Assembly: GCF_016583645.1 (NCBI RefSeq)
Contig: NZ_NRRL01000010.1
Span: forward strand, 1-64,000
Source of the DNA: Rhodovibrio sodomensis
GTDB taxonomy: Bacteria; Pseudomonadota; Alphaproteobacteria; Kiloniellales; Rhodovibrionaceae
Length of the DNA stretch: 64,000 nt
Direction: 5' to 3'
Under the pieces are notes generated by a model. The model ran no database searches. It was not told the DNA's origin and saw only the letters and a program-made list of their open reading frames with translations. Shown here in pieces: positions 26,718-35,493 of this stretch; the first letter of the stretch is position 1, and the number at the start of each line of letters is the position of its first letter. The translations under genes were made by a program, and so were the position numbers.

Positions 26718-27110
26718 TCAGGCGGTGTGCTGCGCGCGCGCGGCGAGCCAGCGGCTGATCTTGTGCCGGCGCGGGGCGAACCAGGCGTAGCCGCGCTCCA
26801 GCATGCCCAGCGCGGGCCGCGTGCCGGCGACCGGCGCCACCGCGTTGAACCCGGGCAGGCGGCGCCAGATCGCCACGAACGCCTCCGCCCCGGTCACGAT
26901 CGTGCCGTCGGCCTCGCGGGCGTGAATCCGGTCCAGCGCCTCTTTCTGCGTGACCGCGTCGCAGGCGAGATCGCCCAGGTCCTGGCTGACGTCGTGCCAG
27001 CGGATCGCGCGCTTGCGGTCGAGGCGCTGGTAGAACTTGACTTCGCGCGTGCACAGCGGGCACTGCCCGTCGTAGTACACGGTGAGCGGCTGGCCGGTCG
27101 GGTGTTTCAT
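26718..27110 (-). CDS. DCC family (DUF393) thiol-disulfide oxidoreductase-like protein
   Basis: DUF393 protein of 130 residues with the defining start VYYDGQCPLCTREVKFYQRL, including the CPLC motif, and GTIVTGAEAFVAIWRRLPGF. The family is predicted to be thioredoxin-like; substrates are unknown. It is the first gene of the photolyase operon on the minus strand. A TAGAGC-type palindrome lies 13 bases upstream of its start. Confidence 0.9.
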   Translation of the reverse strand: MKHPTGQPLTVYYDGQCPLCTREVKFYQRLDRKRAIRWHDVSQDLGDLACDAVTQKEALDRIHAREADGTIVTGAEAFVAIWRRLPGFNAVAPVAGTRPALGMLERGYAWFAPRRHKISRWLAARAQHTA

Positions 27111-27122
27111 GGCCCTTGAACT

Positions 27123-27165
27123 AGAGCAAAATCGATGAAGGTCGAGTCGACCTTCATCTTGCTCT
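27123..27165. repeat. TAGAGC palindrome, copy 2
   Basis: AGAGCAAAATCGATGAAGGT on the left is mirrored by ACCTTCATCTTGCTCT on the right, around CGAGTCG. Same family as 28115, 28175 and 42919. Confidence 0.75.
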
Positions 27166-27220
27166 GGGGCGCTTGGGCCGCCGGTCAAACGCGTGCTACA
27201 GCGCTCGCATCGCAAGCGGC

Positions 27221-27290
27221 GGACCGGCCGCCAGGGACCGGCCGCCAAGCACCGGCCGCCAGGGACCGGCCGCCACCGACAGGCAGCCAG
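27221..27290 (+). repeat. 14-bp tandem repeat before dapB (5 units)
   Basis: Five head-to-tail 14-base units: GGACCGGCCGCCAG, then three with one or two changes each, and a more divergent fifth. It ends 13 bases before the dapB ATG, so it forms the gene's leader. Confidence 0.9.
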
Positions 27291-27303
27291 GGAGAGGTCG
27301 AGC

Positions 27304-28116
27304 ATGAGCGGACAGCTGCGCATCGGGGTCGCCGGCTGCAAGGGCCGGATGGGCCGGACCATCGTCGACGCGGTGGCGGCGGCGGAAGGCGCCCAGCTCG
27401 CGGGCGGCAGCGCCCGGCCGGACGATTCCTGGGTCGGCCAGGACCTGGGCACGCTGACCGGCCACGGCCCGCTGGACGCGCCGGTCGTGGACGATCCGGT
27501 GGCGCTGGTGCAGCGCGCCGACGCGGTGATCGACTTCACCACCCCCGAGCTCACGGTCAAGCACGCCGAGCTCGCCGCGCAGGCCGGGATCACGCTGGTG
27601 ATCGGCACCACCGGGCTGAGCGACCAGCAGCAGGCGGCGATCCGGCGCGCCGCCCGGCACATCCCGGTCGTGCAGGCGCCCAACATGAGCCTGGGCGTCA
27701 ACCTGCTGCTCAACCTGGTGCAGCAGGTGGCGGCCGCGCTCGACCCGAATTTCGACATCGAGATCACCGAGATGCACCACCGGCACAAGAAGGACGCCCC
27801 GTCGGGCACGGCGCTGGCGCTCGGCCGGGCGGCGGCGGACGGGCGCAAGGTGGTGCTGGATCAGGTGGCCGATCGCGGCCGCGACGGCGATACCGGCGAA
27901 CGGGCGCCCGGCAGCATCGGCTTCGCGGCGCTGCGCGGCGGCGATGTCGCGGGCGAGCATACCGTGATCTTCGCCGGCGCCGGGGAGCGGATCGAGCTCA
28001 GCCACAAGGCCTCCAGCCGCGGCATCTTCGGCCAGGGCGCGGTCAAGGCCGCGCTCTGGGCCAGGGCGCAGGATCCGGGCTTGTATTCGATGCAGGACGT
28101 GCTGGGGATCGGCTAG
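27304..28116 (+). CDS. dapB: 4-hydroxy-tetrahydrodipicolinate reductase
   Basis: NAD(P)H-dependent step of the diaminopimelate/lysine pathway. The 270 residues match the family. Seen: the nucleotide-binding GVAGCKGRMGRTIV, DFTTPELTVKHAELAAQ, IGTTGLSDQQ, APNMSLGVNLLLNLVQQ, ITEMHHRHKKDAPSGTAL with the catalytic His/Lys, and SRGIFGQGAVKAALW. The ATG at 27304 follows GGGAGAGG; open frame further upstream translates only the 14-bp repeat. The stop TAG is part of the palindrome at 28115. Confidence 0.96.
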   Translation: MSGQLRIGVAGCKGRMGRTIVDAVAAAEGAQLAGGSARPDDSWVGQDLGTLTGHGPLDAPVVDDPVALVQRADAVIDFTTPELTVKHAELAAQAGITLVIGTTGLSDQQQAAIRRAARHIPVVQAPNMSLGVNLLLNLVQQVAAALDPNFDIEITEMHHRHKKDAPSGTALALGRAAADGRKVVLDQVADRGRDGDTGERAPGSIGFAALRGGDVAGEHTVIFAGAGERIELSHKASSRGIFGQGAVKAALWARAQDPGLYSMQDVLGIG

Positions 28117-28160
28117 AGCAAGATGCTGAAAGGTGCAGCCACCTTTCGGCATCTTGCTCT
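28115..28160. repeat. TAGAGC palindrome, copy 3 (contains the dapB stop)
   Basis: AGAGCAAGATGCTGAAAGGT is mirrored by ACCTTTCGGCATCTTGCTCT. The T before it completes the dapB TAG. It could act as a terminator. Confidence 0.8.
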
Positions 28161-28174
28161 CTCTTCAAGCCGTT

Positions 28175-28224
28175 AGAGCAAAATTCACGATCAGGGTCGA
28201 CCCGACCGTCATCGATTTTGCTCT
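28175..28224. repeat. TAGAGC palindrome, copy 4 (contains the PAS-gene stop)
   Basis: AGAGCAAAAT and ATTTTGCTCT form the outer arms, with GGGTCGACCC inside. The following TA completes CTA, the stop codon of the minus-strand gene ending at 28223. Copies 3 and 4 therefore sit back to back between two convergent genes. Confidence 0.8.
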
Positions 28225-28762
28225 AGCAGCTCAGGCGGGCCCACTGGGCGCGGTGCCGCCGTGCGGCCGGGTCCAGCTGGTCGAACACCGTTGCGCCCGG
28301 CTTGGCTGCGGCGGGCTCGGCGCAGACGCCGGACAGGATCCGGTCGATCGTCACCCCGTCGTCGGCGAGCGGCAGCAGCAGCCGGTGCACCGCGGTGGTC
28401 GGCCGGGACGGCGGGACGACGCTATGGTAGTGCGGCTGCGCGTGGTCGAGCACGTTGCGGTAGGGCTCCAGCAGGATGTCGGTGGCATGCGGCGGGGCGA
28501 TCTCGTCCAGGAAGCGGCCGGTCGAATCGTACCCGTCGATCTCGACGATCCGGGTGCCCACCAGGTCGACCCGCAGCCGGCCGTGCGGCGGCACCAAGCG
28601 GATGATCGCCAGGTTGCCCATCCAGCGTTTGAGGTCCGCGGGCGTGAACTCCCGGCGCGCCGGCAGCCGCGCGCCGCCGGTCTGTTGCCAGAGGGTGAAC
28701 AGCGCCTGCAGCTCCGCATGATCCAAGTGCATGAACAGGCCCAACCCCGTCGGATATGACAA
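28223..28762 (-). CDS. PAS domain-containing protein (PAS_5 type)
   Basis: A 179-residue single-domain protein of the alphaproteobacterial PAS_5 type. Seen: LFTLWQQTGGARLPARREFT near 20-40, LKRWMGNLAIIRLV, LVGTRIVEIDGYDSTGRFLDE and HRLLLPLADDGVTIDRIL. No output domain is attached, so it may sense a ligand and act through a partner; that is inference. It is convergent with dapB. Confidence 0.82.
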   Translation of the reverse strand: MSYPTGLGLFMHLDHAELQALFTLWQQTGGARLPARREFTPADLKRWMGNLAIIRLVPPHGRLRVDLVGTRIVEIDGYDSTGRFLDEIAPPHATDILLEPYRNVLDHAQPHYHSVVPPSRPTTAVHRLLLPLADDGVTIDRILSGVCAEPAAAKPGATVFDQLDPAARRHRAQWARLSC

Positions 28763-29193
28763 TTGTCCGCGACAACCGGCGCAGACCGACTACAGCGCGC
28801 GCCTTTAAAATCGCCTAATTTCCCCGGTTTTGCGATGACGTTATTGGCGCAAAGCTGGGGCGCGATACAACCAAAACGCCGGGCACCCGACTTGCGCCGA
28901 CAACAGCCGACAGCGGAATCTTGGTCCCGAGCCCGCTTGTCCTGGTCTGATGACGGTCTCGCAGGCGCAGGTTTAAAAATCGGCGACGGTTCAGGCGGTC
29001 TTGATTGCCTAGTCTTGGCCGTACGTTCGAATAGAGCCAAAAACCCACGCCGGATAGGGAGCGCACCTGCCGGTATATTTCCCTAGGAGACGACTATAAC
29101 GGTGCTAACGAACGTTTCGTCCATTGTTCCGGCGCCCATTTCGACGTGCGCACGACCGCCGACGCGGCGGGCGCGACCTGCCTGGAAGCGTGC
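28763..29193. other. Gap of about 430 bases without a gene
   Basis: AT-richer than the flanks. It should hold the promoter of the minus-strand PAS gene; the dehydrogenase gene ends at its right border. No coding frame with support, RNA gene or repeat was recognised. Confidence 0.5.
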
Positions 29194-30183
29194 CTAGAAC
29201 ATCGTCTCCAGGACGCGGTCCGGCGGGGTATGACCGTCGACGAAGGTCTTGCAATTGATGATCACCTTCTCGCCCATGGCGATCCGGCCCTCGATCGTCG
29301 CCGAGCCCATGTGCGGCAGCAGCACCACGTTGTCCAGCTTGAGCAGCTTGGGGTTCACCGCCGGCTCGTTCTCGAACACGTCGAGCCCGGCGCCGGCCAG
29401 CTCGCCGCGCTCCAGCATGCGGGTCATGGCGTTCTCGTCGATCACCTCGCCGCGCGAGGTGTTGACGATCGTGGCGTGCGACTGCAGCAGCTTCAGCCGG
29501 CGCGCGTTCAAGAGGTGGAAGGTCGCCGGGGTGTGCGGGCAGTTGATCGAGACCAGGTCCATCCGGGCGAGCATCTGGTCCAGGCTGTCCCAGTAGGTCG
29601 CCTCCAGTTCGTCCTCGATCTCCTCGGCGACCGGACGGCGGTTGTGGTAGTGCACCGACAGCCCGAAGCCGCGCGCCCGGCGCGCCACCGCCTGGCCGAT
29701 CCGGCCCATGCCGACGATGCCCAGGCGCTTGCCCCACAGCCGGTTGCCCAGCATGTGGGTCGGGCTCCAGCCGCCCCAGTCGCCGGAGCGCACCAGGCGC
29801 TCGCCCTCGACCAGCCGGCGCGACACCGCCAGGATCAGCGCCATCGTCATGTCGGCGGTGTCCTCGGTCAGCACGCCCGGCGTGTTGGTGACCGTGATGC
29901 CGCGCTGGCGCGCCGTCTTCAGATCGATGTGGTCGACGCCGGTCCCGAATGAGGCGATCAGCCGCAGGTTCTCGCCCGCCTGGGCCAGCACGGCCGAGTC
30001 CACCCGGTCGGTCACCGTGGGCACCAGGACGTCGGCGTGGCGCACCGCCTCGATCAGCTTGTTCTGGCTCATCGGGCGGTCGTCGGTGTTCAGCCGCGCG
30101 TCGAACAGCTCCATCATCCGCGTCTCGATGACGTCGGGCAGACGGCGTGTGACGACGACGACCGGCTTTTTCTTTTGCGGCAT
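29194..30183 (-). CDS. D-2-hydroxyacid dehydrogenase (glyoxylate/hydroxypyruvate reductase type)
   Basis: NAD(P)-dependent 2-hydroxyacid dehydrogenase of 329 residues, closest in pattern to glycerate/glyoxylate reductases (GyaR). Seen: SFGTGVDHIDLKTARQRGI, NTPGVLTEDTADMTMALIL, the Rossmann motif GKRLGIVGMGRIGQAVARRA, NTSRGEVIDENAM with the catalytic Arg region, DVFENEPAVNPKLL with Glu, and LLPHMGSAT with catalytic His. The ATG at 30183 (MPQKKKP) follows GGGAGAGG; an upstream ATG in frame lacks a ribosome site. Confidence 0.92.
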   Translation of the reverse strand: MPQKKKPVVVVTRRLPDVIETRMMELFDARLNTDDRPMSQNKLIEAVRHADVLVPTVTDRVDSAVLAQAGENLRLIASFGTGVDHIDLKTARQRGITVTNTPGVLTEDTADMTMALILAVSRRLVEGERLVRSGDWGGWSPTHMLGNRLWGKRLGIVGMGRIGQAVARRARGFGLSVHYHNRRPVAEEIEDELEATYWDSLDQMLARMDLVSINCPHTPATFHLLNARRLKLLQSHATIVNTSRGEVIDENAMTRMLERGELAGAGLDVFENEPAVNPKLLKLDNVVLLPHMGSATIEGRIAMGEKVIINCKTFVDGHTPPDRVLETMF

Positions 30184-30375
30184 CAACCTCTCCCGACTGG
30201 CGGGCAAACGCGGGCGCTCGAATGGGGCGTGTCCGGGGCTGCCATAGCAGCCCGGTCCGGGGTTGTCCAGCAGCCCCCAGGCGCGCCCGACCCGCGCGCC
30301 CGACGCGCGCTTGACCGGGCCGCCGCGGCCCGGCTAAAGCGCTGGCGCCGAGGTCCGTCGCGCCGGAAAATCCCG

Positions 30376-30939
30376 ATGCCGCACTCCCGCCGATCCGCCG
30401 TCCTGTCGACCGTCCTGCTGGTGCTGGCGGGCGGCCTCGCCGCGCCCCTGCCCACGGGCCCGGACGGCGTGCAATCGGTCGCGTCCGCCCAGGCGCAGGC
30501 GGGCCCGCGCGGCCGGGTCACCGGGCTGGCGATCCCACGCTTCGTGTCGCTGCGCCCGGACGAGGTCAACCTGCGTACCGGCCCGGGCCGGCGCTACCCG
30601 ATCGAGTGGGTCTACAAGCGCGCCGGCATGCCGGTGGAGGTGATCGGGGAATACGGCATCTGGCGGCAGATCCGCGACTGGCAGGGCGATACCGGCTGGG
30701 TCCACCAGGTGATGCTGCAGGCCGACCGCACCGCCCGGGTCGTGGGCGACGGCCCGCGCCCGCTGCTCGCCGAGCCGGCGCCCGACGCCGCCACGGTCGC
30801 GCTGCTGCAGCCGGGCGTGATCGCGCAGCTGGAAAGCTGCGAAAGCCGCTGGTGCCGCCTGACCGCCGGCGGCTACACCGGCTGGATCCGCCGCGACGCG
30901 TTCTACGGCGTGTATCCGGGGGAAACGGTCGACGAGTAG
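30376..30939 (+). CDS. Exported SH3-domain (bacterial SH3_4) protein
   Basis: A 187-residue protein with a probable signal peptide: basic MPHSRRSAV, a hydrophobic stretch LSTVLLVLAGGLAAPL and an ASAQA-type cleavage region near 38-42. Two SH3-like repeats follow: FVSLRPDEVNLRTGPGRRYP to WVHQVML, and GPRPLLAEPAPDAATVALL to GYTGWIRRDAFYGVYP, with two Cys (CESRWC) in the second. Such proteins act in the periplasm, often on cell-wall ligands; the specific role is unknown. Confidence 0.87.
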   Translation: MPHSRRSAVLSTVLLVLAGGLAAPLPTGPDGVQSVASAQAQAGPRGRVTGLAIPRFVSLRPDEVNLRTGPGRRYPIEWVYKRAGMPVEVIGEYGIWRQIRDWQGDTGWVHQVMLQADRTARVVGDGPRPLLAEPAPDAATVALLQPGVIAQLESCESRWCRLTAGGYTGWIRRDAFYGVYPGETVDE

Positions 30940-30972
30940 AGGCAATTGTGCCCCTACGCCACGCGCCCTTGA

Positions 30973-31000
30973 CCCCTCTCCTCCGCTGGGAGGAGGGGGA
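30973..31000. repeat. C/T-rich inverted repeat family, short copy 6
   Basis: CCCCTCTCCTCCGCTGGGAG followed by GAGGGGG, a short hairpin form of the intergenic repeat family, between the convergent SH3 and rubrerythrin genes; possible bidirectional terminator. Confidence 0.6.
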
Positions 31001-31022
31001 TCACTCAGGCACCGTCCGCCCG

Positions 31023-31448
31023 CTACTCGTCGTCGAGCGTATCCAGGGTGCGGCGGAAGCGGTTGACGTGGCTTTTCTCGGCCTTGGCGAGCGCCTCGAA
31101 CCAGCGGGCGATCTCCTCGAAGCCTTCCGCGCGCGCGATCCGGGCCATCTCCGGGTACATCGCGTCCGACTCGCGCGCCTCGCCCGCGATCGCCGCTTTC
31201 AGGTTGGACGCGGTATCGCCGAACGGCTCGCCGCTCTCCGGATCGCCCGCGTCCTCCAGGAACTGCAGCGTGCCGTGGGCGTGGCTGGTCTCGGATTCGG
31301 CCGTCGCCCGGAACACCTGGGCGACGTCGTTGTAGCCTTCCTTGTCGGCGTGCTGGGCGAAGTACAGGTAGCGCCGGTTGACCTGACTCTCGTGCGCGAA
31401 CGCGGCCTTCAGGTTGGCCTCGGTCTGCGAGCCCTTGAGCTTGCTCAT
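31023..31448 (-). CDS. Rubrerythrin family protein (no rubredoxin domain)
   Basis: Ferritin-like di-iron protein of 141 residues, expected to reduce peroxide. Iron-binding pattern: NLKAAFAHESQVNRRYLYFA (E, then E/H helix), ATAESETSHAHGTLQFLED (ExxH), AIAGEARESDAMYPEM and ALAKAEKSHVNRF. The C-terminal rubredoxin-like CxxC part of classic rubrerythrin is absent, as in many bacterial short forms. The ATG at 31448 is the last of four repeated start copies upstream (see 31445-31508). The neighbouring irr gene gives an iron/peroxide context. Confidence 0.92.
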   Translation of the reverse strand: MSKLKGSQTEANLKAAFAHESQVNRRYLYFAQHADKEGYNDVAQVFRATAESETSHAHGTLQFLEDAGDPESGEPFGDTASNLKAAIAGEARESDAMYPEMARIARAEGFEEIARWFEALAKAEKSHVNRFRRTLDTLDDE

Positions 31449-31508
31449 TGTTCTGGGAGCTTGCTCATTGTTCTGGGAGCTTGCTCATGACCGTGGCAAC
31501 TCGCTCAT
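31445..31508 (-). repeat. Four 20-bp tandem copies of the rubrerythrin start with mini-ORFs
   Basis: On the minus strand, ATGAGCAAGCTCCCAGAACA occurs twice (ATGs at 31488 and 31468) before the true ATGAGCAAGCTC at 31448; a diverged copy has its ATG at 31508. Each upstream copy reads as a 7-residue ORF (MSELPRS, MSKLPEQ, MSKLPEQ) whose TGA overlaps the next ATG as ATGA. The chain could pass ribosomes to the rubrerythrin start. Confidence 0.9.
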
Positions 31509-31567
31509 CGCGGCATGATGCCGGCGCGACGCCGGAAGCGGCGGGCACGCGTCGGGACCGGCACGCG

Positions 31568-32023
31568 CTAGGTGGTGCGCTTGACCCGGACGATCACGTC
31601 GACCCGGTCGACGCTGGTTCCCTCGGGCGCGTCCGGCAGCTCGGCCAGACGCACCTGCTCGCCCGGGATATCCTGCAGCGAGCCGTCGTCCTGGTAATAG
31701 AAGTGATGATGGTCGTGGATGTTGGTGTCGAAGTACGACCGGCCGGGTTCGACGATCACCTCGCGCAGCAGGCCGACGCCGGTGAACTGGTTGAGGGTGT
31801 TGTACACCGTCGCCAGCGACACCGGCAGGTCGGCGTCCTTGGCTTCCTTGTGCAGCTGCTCTGCCGTGACGTGCTTGTCCTGGCCGTCGAACAGCAGCCG
31901 GGCGAGCGAGATCCGCTGGCGCGTCGGACGCAGACCGGCGCGCTTGACGCGCTCCGCCAGTTCGCGGTCGGTGCCGCTGGGCTGCGCGGCCGCGCCGTTG
32001 GGGCGATGTGCGGTCGTGGTCAC
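31568..32023 (-). CDS. irr: Fur-family iron response regulator Irr
   Basis: Heme-responsive Fur-family regulator that controls iron and heme genes in alphaproteobacteria. Seen: the winged-helix part LRPTRQRISLARLLFDGQ, VTAEQLHKEAKDADLPVS, LATVYNTLNQFTGVGLLREV, and the His-rich metal/heme motif NIHDHHHFYYQDDG. The GTG at 32023 (MTTTAHRPNG) gives 151 residues, the usual Irr size; the frame stays open to a TTG at 32161, which would add 46 unusual residues across a 28-bp palindrome. It is divergent from fabA, a common alphaproteobacterial arrangement. Confidence 0.9.
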   Translation of the reverse strand: MTTTAHRPNGAAAQPSGTDRELAERVKRAGLRPTRQRISLARLLFDGQDKHVTAEQLHKEAKDADLPVSLATVYNTLNQFTGVGLLREVIVEPGRSYFDTNIHDHHHFYYQDDGSLQDIPGEQVRLAELPDAPEGTSVDRVDVIVRVKRTT

Positions 32024-32063
32024 CGGTCCAAAGGTCCTTCGCGCCTGAATGCTGCTGGACGAT

Positions 32064-32091
32064 CCGTCCCGCGGGCATGCCCGCGGGACGG
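32064..32091. promoter_or_regulatory. 28-bp perfect palindrome upstream of irr
   Basis: CCGTCCCGCGGGCA followed directly by its exact reverse complement, 41 bases before the irr GTG. It could be an operator or a leader hairpin in the irr mRNA. No published Irr or Fur box was matched. Confidence 0.5.
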
Positions 32092-32643
32092 GCACGCGCT
32101 TATCGCGACAGATGGCCCATGCCTGCCATCCTTTCCATATAATGCCAAGGAGATGCGGCAAAAAGGCCCGGCCCGCGCGTCATCCCGTTGCGCCCAATCG
32201 CCGCCCCGCCCGCGCCCTTCCGGCGGGCAACTGCGCTCGCGCGCGCTTGCCCGCCCGGATGCGATGGTGTAGGCGGATATTGTCGCCGGGCGGTCACGTG
32301 TTAACGTGCGGCCCGGTCAGGCGTGGGCGGTTGGTCGACGGACGGTCGGTCGTCCCGGCACGCGGTCTCACCCGGGCAGGGTCCACGCGGGGGCACGCCT
32401 CCAGAGCGAAACCGTCGCCCGCCGATGGGGGACCGGGCGCACCGGGAGCCGGCCGCGGTGCGTCCGGCGCGCACGCTTTCACCACAACCCGACCCCGCGG
32501 CGACGGCGCCAAGGGCCGCCGCGTCCAGAGTACCCGCGCGCCGACGGCGCGGTCCGCGGCCCGCCGCACCCGGCGGTGGCGCGCTGGTAACTGGGCACCG
32601 CGGTCGGGACGTTCAAAGACAACCCCCGGGGGCGGATAGCTAC
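32092..32643. other. irr-fabA divergent intergenic region
   Basis: About 550 bases without a supported gene. A TATAAT-like stretch lies near 32138 and a hairpin GGCGGGCAA...TTGCCCGCC near 32220-32258. The remainder is GC-rich and should contain both promoters. Confidence 0.5.
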
Positions 32644-33174
32644 GTGAACGAGCGGAAGACCAGTTACGGCTACGAGGACCTGCTCAGCTGCGGCCACGGC
32701 GAGCTGTTCGGGCCCGGCAACGCGCGCCTTCCCCTGCCGCCGATGCTGATGTTCGACCGGATCGACCGGATCAGCGAGGACGGCGGCAGCCACGGCAAGG
32801 GCGAGGTCGTCGCCAGCCTGGACGTCAAGCCGGATCTGTGGTTCTTCGGCTGTCACTTCGAAAGCGATCCGGTGATGCCGGGGGCGCTCGGCCTGGACGC
32901 GATGTGGCAGCTGGTCGGGTTCTTCCTCGGCTGGATCGGCGCGCCCGGACGCGGCCGCGCGCTCGGCGTCGGCGAAGTCAAGATGTCCGACCAGGTGCTG
33001 CCCTCGGCCAGGCAGGTGGTCTACCGCCTCAACCTGAAGCGTGTGATCCGGCGCAAGCTGGTGCTGGGCATCGCCGACGGCACCATGGAAGTCGACGGCA
33101 ACACGGCCTACGACGCCAAGGACCTGCGCGTCGGCCTGTTCACGCAGCCCGAAACCCAGGCACAAGGCGCTTGA
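32644..33174 (+). CDS. fabA: 3-hydroxydecanoyl-ACP dehydratase/isomerase
   Basis: Introduces the double bond of anaerobic unsaturated fatty acid synthesis. The 176 residues match the FabA size. Catalytic residues seen: His71 in [14 protein letters not shown] and Asp85 in [10 protein letters not shown]; also [16 protein letters not shown] near the N-terminus. GTG 32644 is used as start because upstream open frame is compositionally unlike the protein and GGGGGCGGA lies about 10 bases before it. fabB and fabI follow on the same strand. Confidence 0.96.
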   Translation: MNERKTSYGYEDLLSCGHGELFGPGNARLPLPPMLMFDRIDRISEDGGSHGKGEVVASLDVKPDLWFFGCHFESDPVMPGALGLDAMWQLVGFFLGWIGAPGRGRALGVGEVKMSDQVLPSARQVVYRLNLKRVIRRKLVLGIADGTMEVDGNTAYDAKDLRVGLFTQPETQAQGA

Positions 33175-33265
33175 GCGCCGGCCCCGCGCCGGTTCGGCCC
33201 GCCTTGCGCGGAACCGCGATACCGCAGATCGTCACGGTCCCGAGCAATCCGATCACGGAGCATCG

Positions 33266-34486
33266 ATGCGACGCGTAGTAGTCACCGGGCTGGGCGTGGT
33301 CTCCAGCATCGGCAACAACAAGCACGAGGTCACGGAGTCGCTGAAGGCGGGCCAACCCGGCATCACCTTTGCCGAGGAATACGCCGAGCGCGGCTTCAAG
33401 AGCCAGATCCACGGCTCGATCAAGATCGACCTCGAGCAGCACGTCGACCGCAAGCTGCGCCGCTTCATGGGCGACGGGGCGGCCTACAACTACGTCGCCA
33501 TGAACGAGGCGATCGCCGACGCCGGCCTGGACTCGGGCGACGTGTCGAACCCGCGCACCGGCCTGATCATGGGCTCCGGCGGGCCGTCCACCTCGAACCA
33601 GGTGCAGGCGGCCGACATCGCGCGCGAGCGGGGGGTGCGCCGGATCGGCCCCTACATGGTGCCGCGCTGCATGTCGTCGACCAACTCCGCCAACCTGGCG
33701 ACGGCGTTCCGGATCAAGGGGATGAGCTACTCGATCTCGTCCGCCTGCTCGACCAGCGCGCACTGCATCGGCTCGGCCTACGAGCAGATCCAGCTGGGCA
33801 AGCAGGACGTCATGTTCGCCGGCGGCGGCGAGGAGCTGCACTGGACCCTGTCGATGCTGTTCGACGCCATGGGCGCGCTGTCGACGCATTACAACGACAC
33901 GCCGGAATCCGCCTCCCGCCCCTACGACAAGAACCGCGACGGGTTCGTGATCTCCGGCGGCGGCGGCGTATTGGTGCTGGAAGAGCTGGAGCATGCGCGC
34001 GCCCGCGGCGCCCGGATCTACGGCGAGGTGATCGGCTACGGCGCGACGAGCGACGGCGACGACATGGTCGCGCCGTCGGGCGAAGGCGCGGTGCGCTGCA
34101 TGCAGCTGGCCCTGCACGGCCTGGGCAACAGCAAGGTCGACTACATCAACGCCCACGGCACCTCGACGGTCGCCGGCGACGTCACCGAGCTGCGCGCGAT
34201 CCGCGAGGTGTTCGGCGGGGAGGTGCCGGCGATCTCCTCCACCAAGGCCCTGACCGGGCACGCCCAGGGAGCCTCGGGCGTGCAGGAGGCGATCTATTCG
34301 CTGCTGATGCTCGACAGCGACTTCATGGCCCCGTCGATCAACATCGAGACGCTGGATCCCGAGGCCGAGGGCATGCCGATCCTGACCGAGCGGAAAGACA
34401 ACGCGGGCCTGACCTGCGTGGTGTCGAACAGCTTCGGGTTCGGCGGAACCAACTGCTCGCTGGCGTTCCGCCGGTTCGAGGCGTAG
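33266..34486 (+). CDS. fabB: 3-oxoacyl-ACP synthase I
   Basis: Ketosynthase that elongates the cis-unsaturated intermediate from FabA. Seen in 406 residues: [16 protein letters not shown], the nucleophile Cys161 in [28 protein letters not shown] with catalytic His, [13 protein letters not shown] with the second His, and [11 protein letters not shown]. Positioned 91 bases after fabA, the conserved fabAB pair. Confidence 0.97.
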   Translation: MRRVVVTGLGVVSSIGNNKHEVTESLKAGQPGITFAEEYAERGFKSQIHGSIKIDLEQHVDRKLRRFMGDGAAYNYVAMNEAIADAGLDSGDVSNPRTGLIMGSGGPSTSNQVQAADIARERGVRRIGPYMVPRCMSSTNSANLATAFRIKGMSYSISSACSTSAHCIGSAYEQIQLGKQDVMFAGGGEELHWTLSMLFDAMGALSTHYNDTPESASRPYDKNRDGFVISGGGGVLVLEELEHARARGARIYGEVIGYGATSDGDDMVAPSGEGAVRCMQLALHGLGNSKVDYINAHGTSTVAGDVTELRAIREVFGGEVPAISSTKALTGHAQGASGVQEAIYSLLMLDSDFMAPSINIETLDPEAEGMPILTERKDNAGLTCVVSNSFGFGGTNCSLAFRRFEA

Positions 34487-34680
34487 CGGCCGCCGGCCGG
34501 CCGGCGCGCCCGCACCGGAGGCGTGCCCGGGACCCGGGCGCCGTTGCCCCAGGGCGCGCGTGCGGTGCGCCCGGCCGTCGCGCCGGGCGGCAAGCCCGCC
34601 GGCAAGCGACCAAGAAGACCCCGCGCCGCCGGCGGCATCCGACGGGCGGGCCGAAAGGCACAGGAAGGACGAACCAGGAT

Positions 34681-35493
34681 ATGACGTCGCAGGGCGGAGT
34701 TCTGGCCGGCAAGCGCGGCCTGATCATGGGGGTGGCGAACGAGAAGTCGATCGCCTGGGGGATCGCCAAGGCCGCCGCCGCCCAGGGCGCGGAACTCGCC
34801 TTCACCTATCAGGCTGATTCCTTCGCCAAGCGCGTCCGCCCGCTGGCCGAGCAGGTCGGCAGCGACCTGCTGGTCCGCTGCGACGTCTCCGACGACGCCG
34901 ACCTCGACCGCGCCTTCCGCGAGATCGGCGAGCATTGGGACGGCCTGGACTTCGTCGTCCACGCCATCGCCTACTCCGACAAGACCCAGCTGAAGGGCCG
35001 CTACCTCGACACCACGCGGCAGAACTTCCGCCACACCCTGTCGATCTCGGCCTATTCCTTCACCGCCGTGGCGCAGCGCGCGCAGCCGCTGATGCGCGCG
35101 GGCGGCAGCCTGTTGACCCTGACCTACCTGGGGGCCGAGCGGGTGGCGCCGAACTACAACGTGATGGGCGTCGCCAAGGCCGCGCTCGAGGCCAGCGTCC
35201 GCTACATGGCGGCCGATCTGGGTCCCCAGGGCATCCGGGTGAACGCGCTTTCCGCCGGGCCGATGCGCACGCTCGCCGGGTCCGCGATCGCCGACGCGCG
35301 CTTCACCTTTCGCTGGTCGGCCGAGCAGGCGCCGCTGCATCGCAACATCGACCTCGAGGAGGTCGGTCAGTCCGCCCTCTACCTGCTGAGCGATCTGTCG
35401 GAGGGCGTGACCGGCGAGGTGCACCACGTCGACGGCGGCTACCACGCGATCGCCATGCCGCACCCCGACCGGGTGAACACCAAGAAAGAGTAG
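34681..35493 (+). CDS. fabI: Enoyl-ACP reductase (NADH)
   Basis: Final reduction step of fatty acid elongation. Seen in 270 residues: GLIMGVANEKSIAWGIAKA (variant Rossmann motif), VVHAIAYSDKTQLKG, the catalytic Tyr-x6-Lys in APNYNVMGVAKAALEASVRY, and QGIRVNALSAGPMRTLA. ATG 34681 follows GGAAGGA. A 194-base gap after fabB holds no gene. Completes the fabA-fabB-fabI group. Confidence 0.97.
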   Translation: MTSQGGVLAGKRGLIMGVANEKSIAWGIAKAAAAQGAELAFTYQADSFAKRVRPLAEQVGSDLLVRCDVSDDADLDRAFREIGEHWDGLDFVVHAIAYSDKTQLKGRYLDTTRQNFRHTLSISAYSFTAVAQRAQPLMRAGGSLLTLTYLGAERVAPNYNVMGVAKAALEASVRYMAADLGPQGIRVNALSAGPMRTLAGSAIADARFTFRWSAEQAPLHRNIDLEEVGQSALYLLSDLSEGVTGEVHHVDGGYHAIAMPHPDRVNTKKE

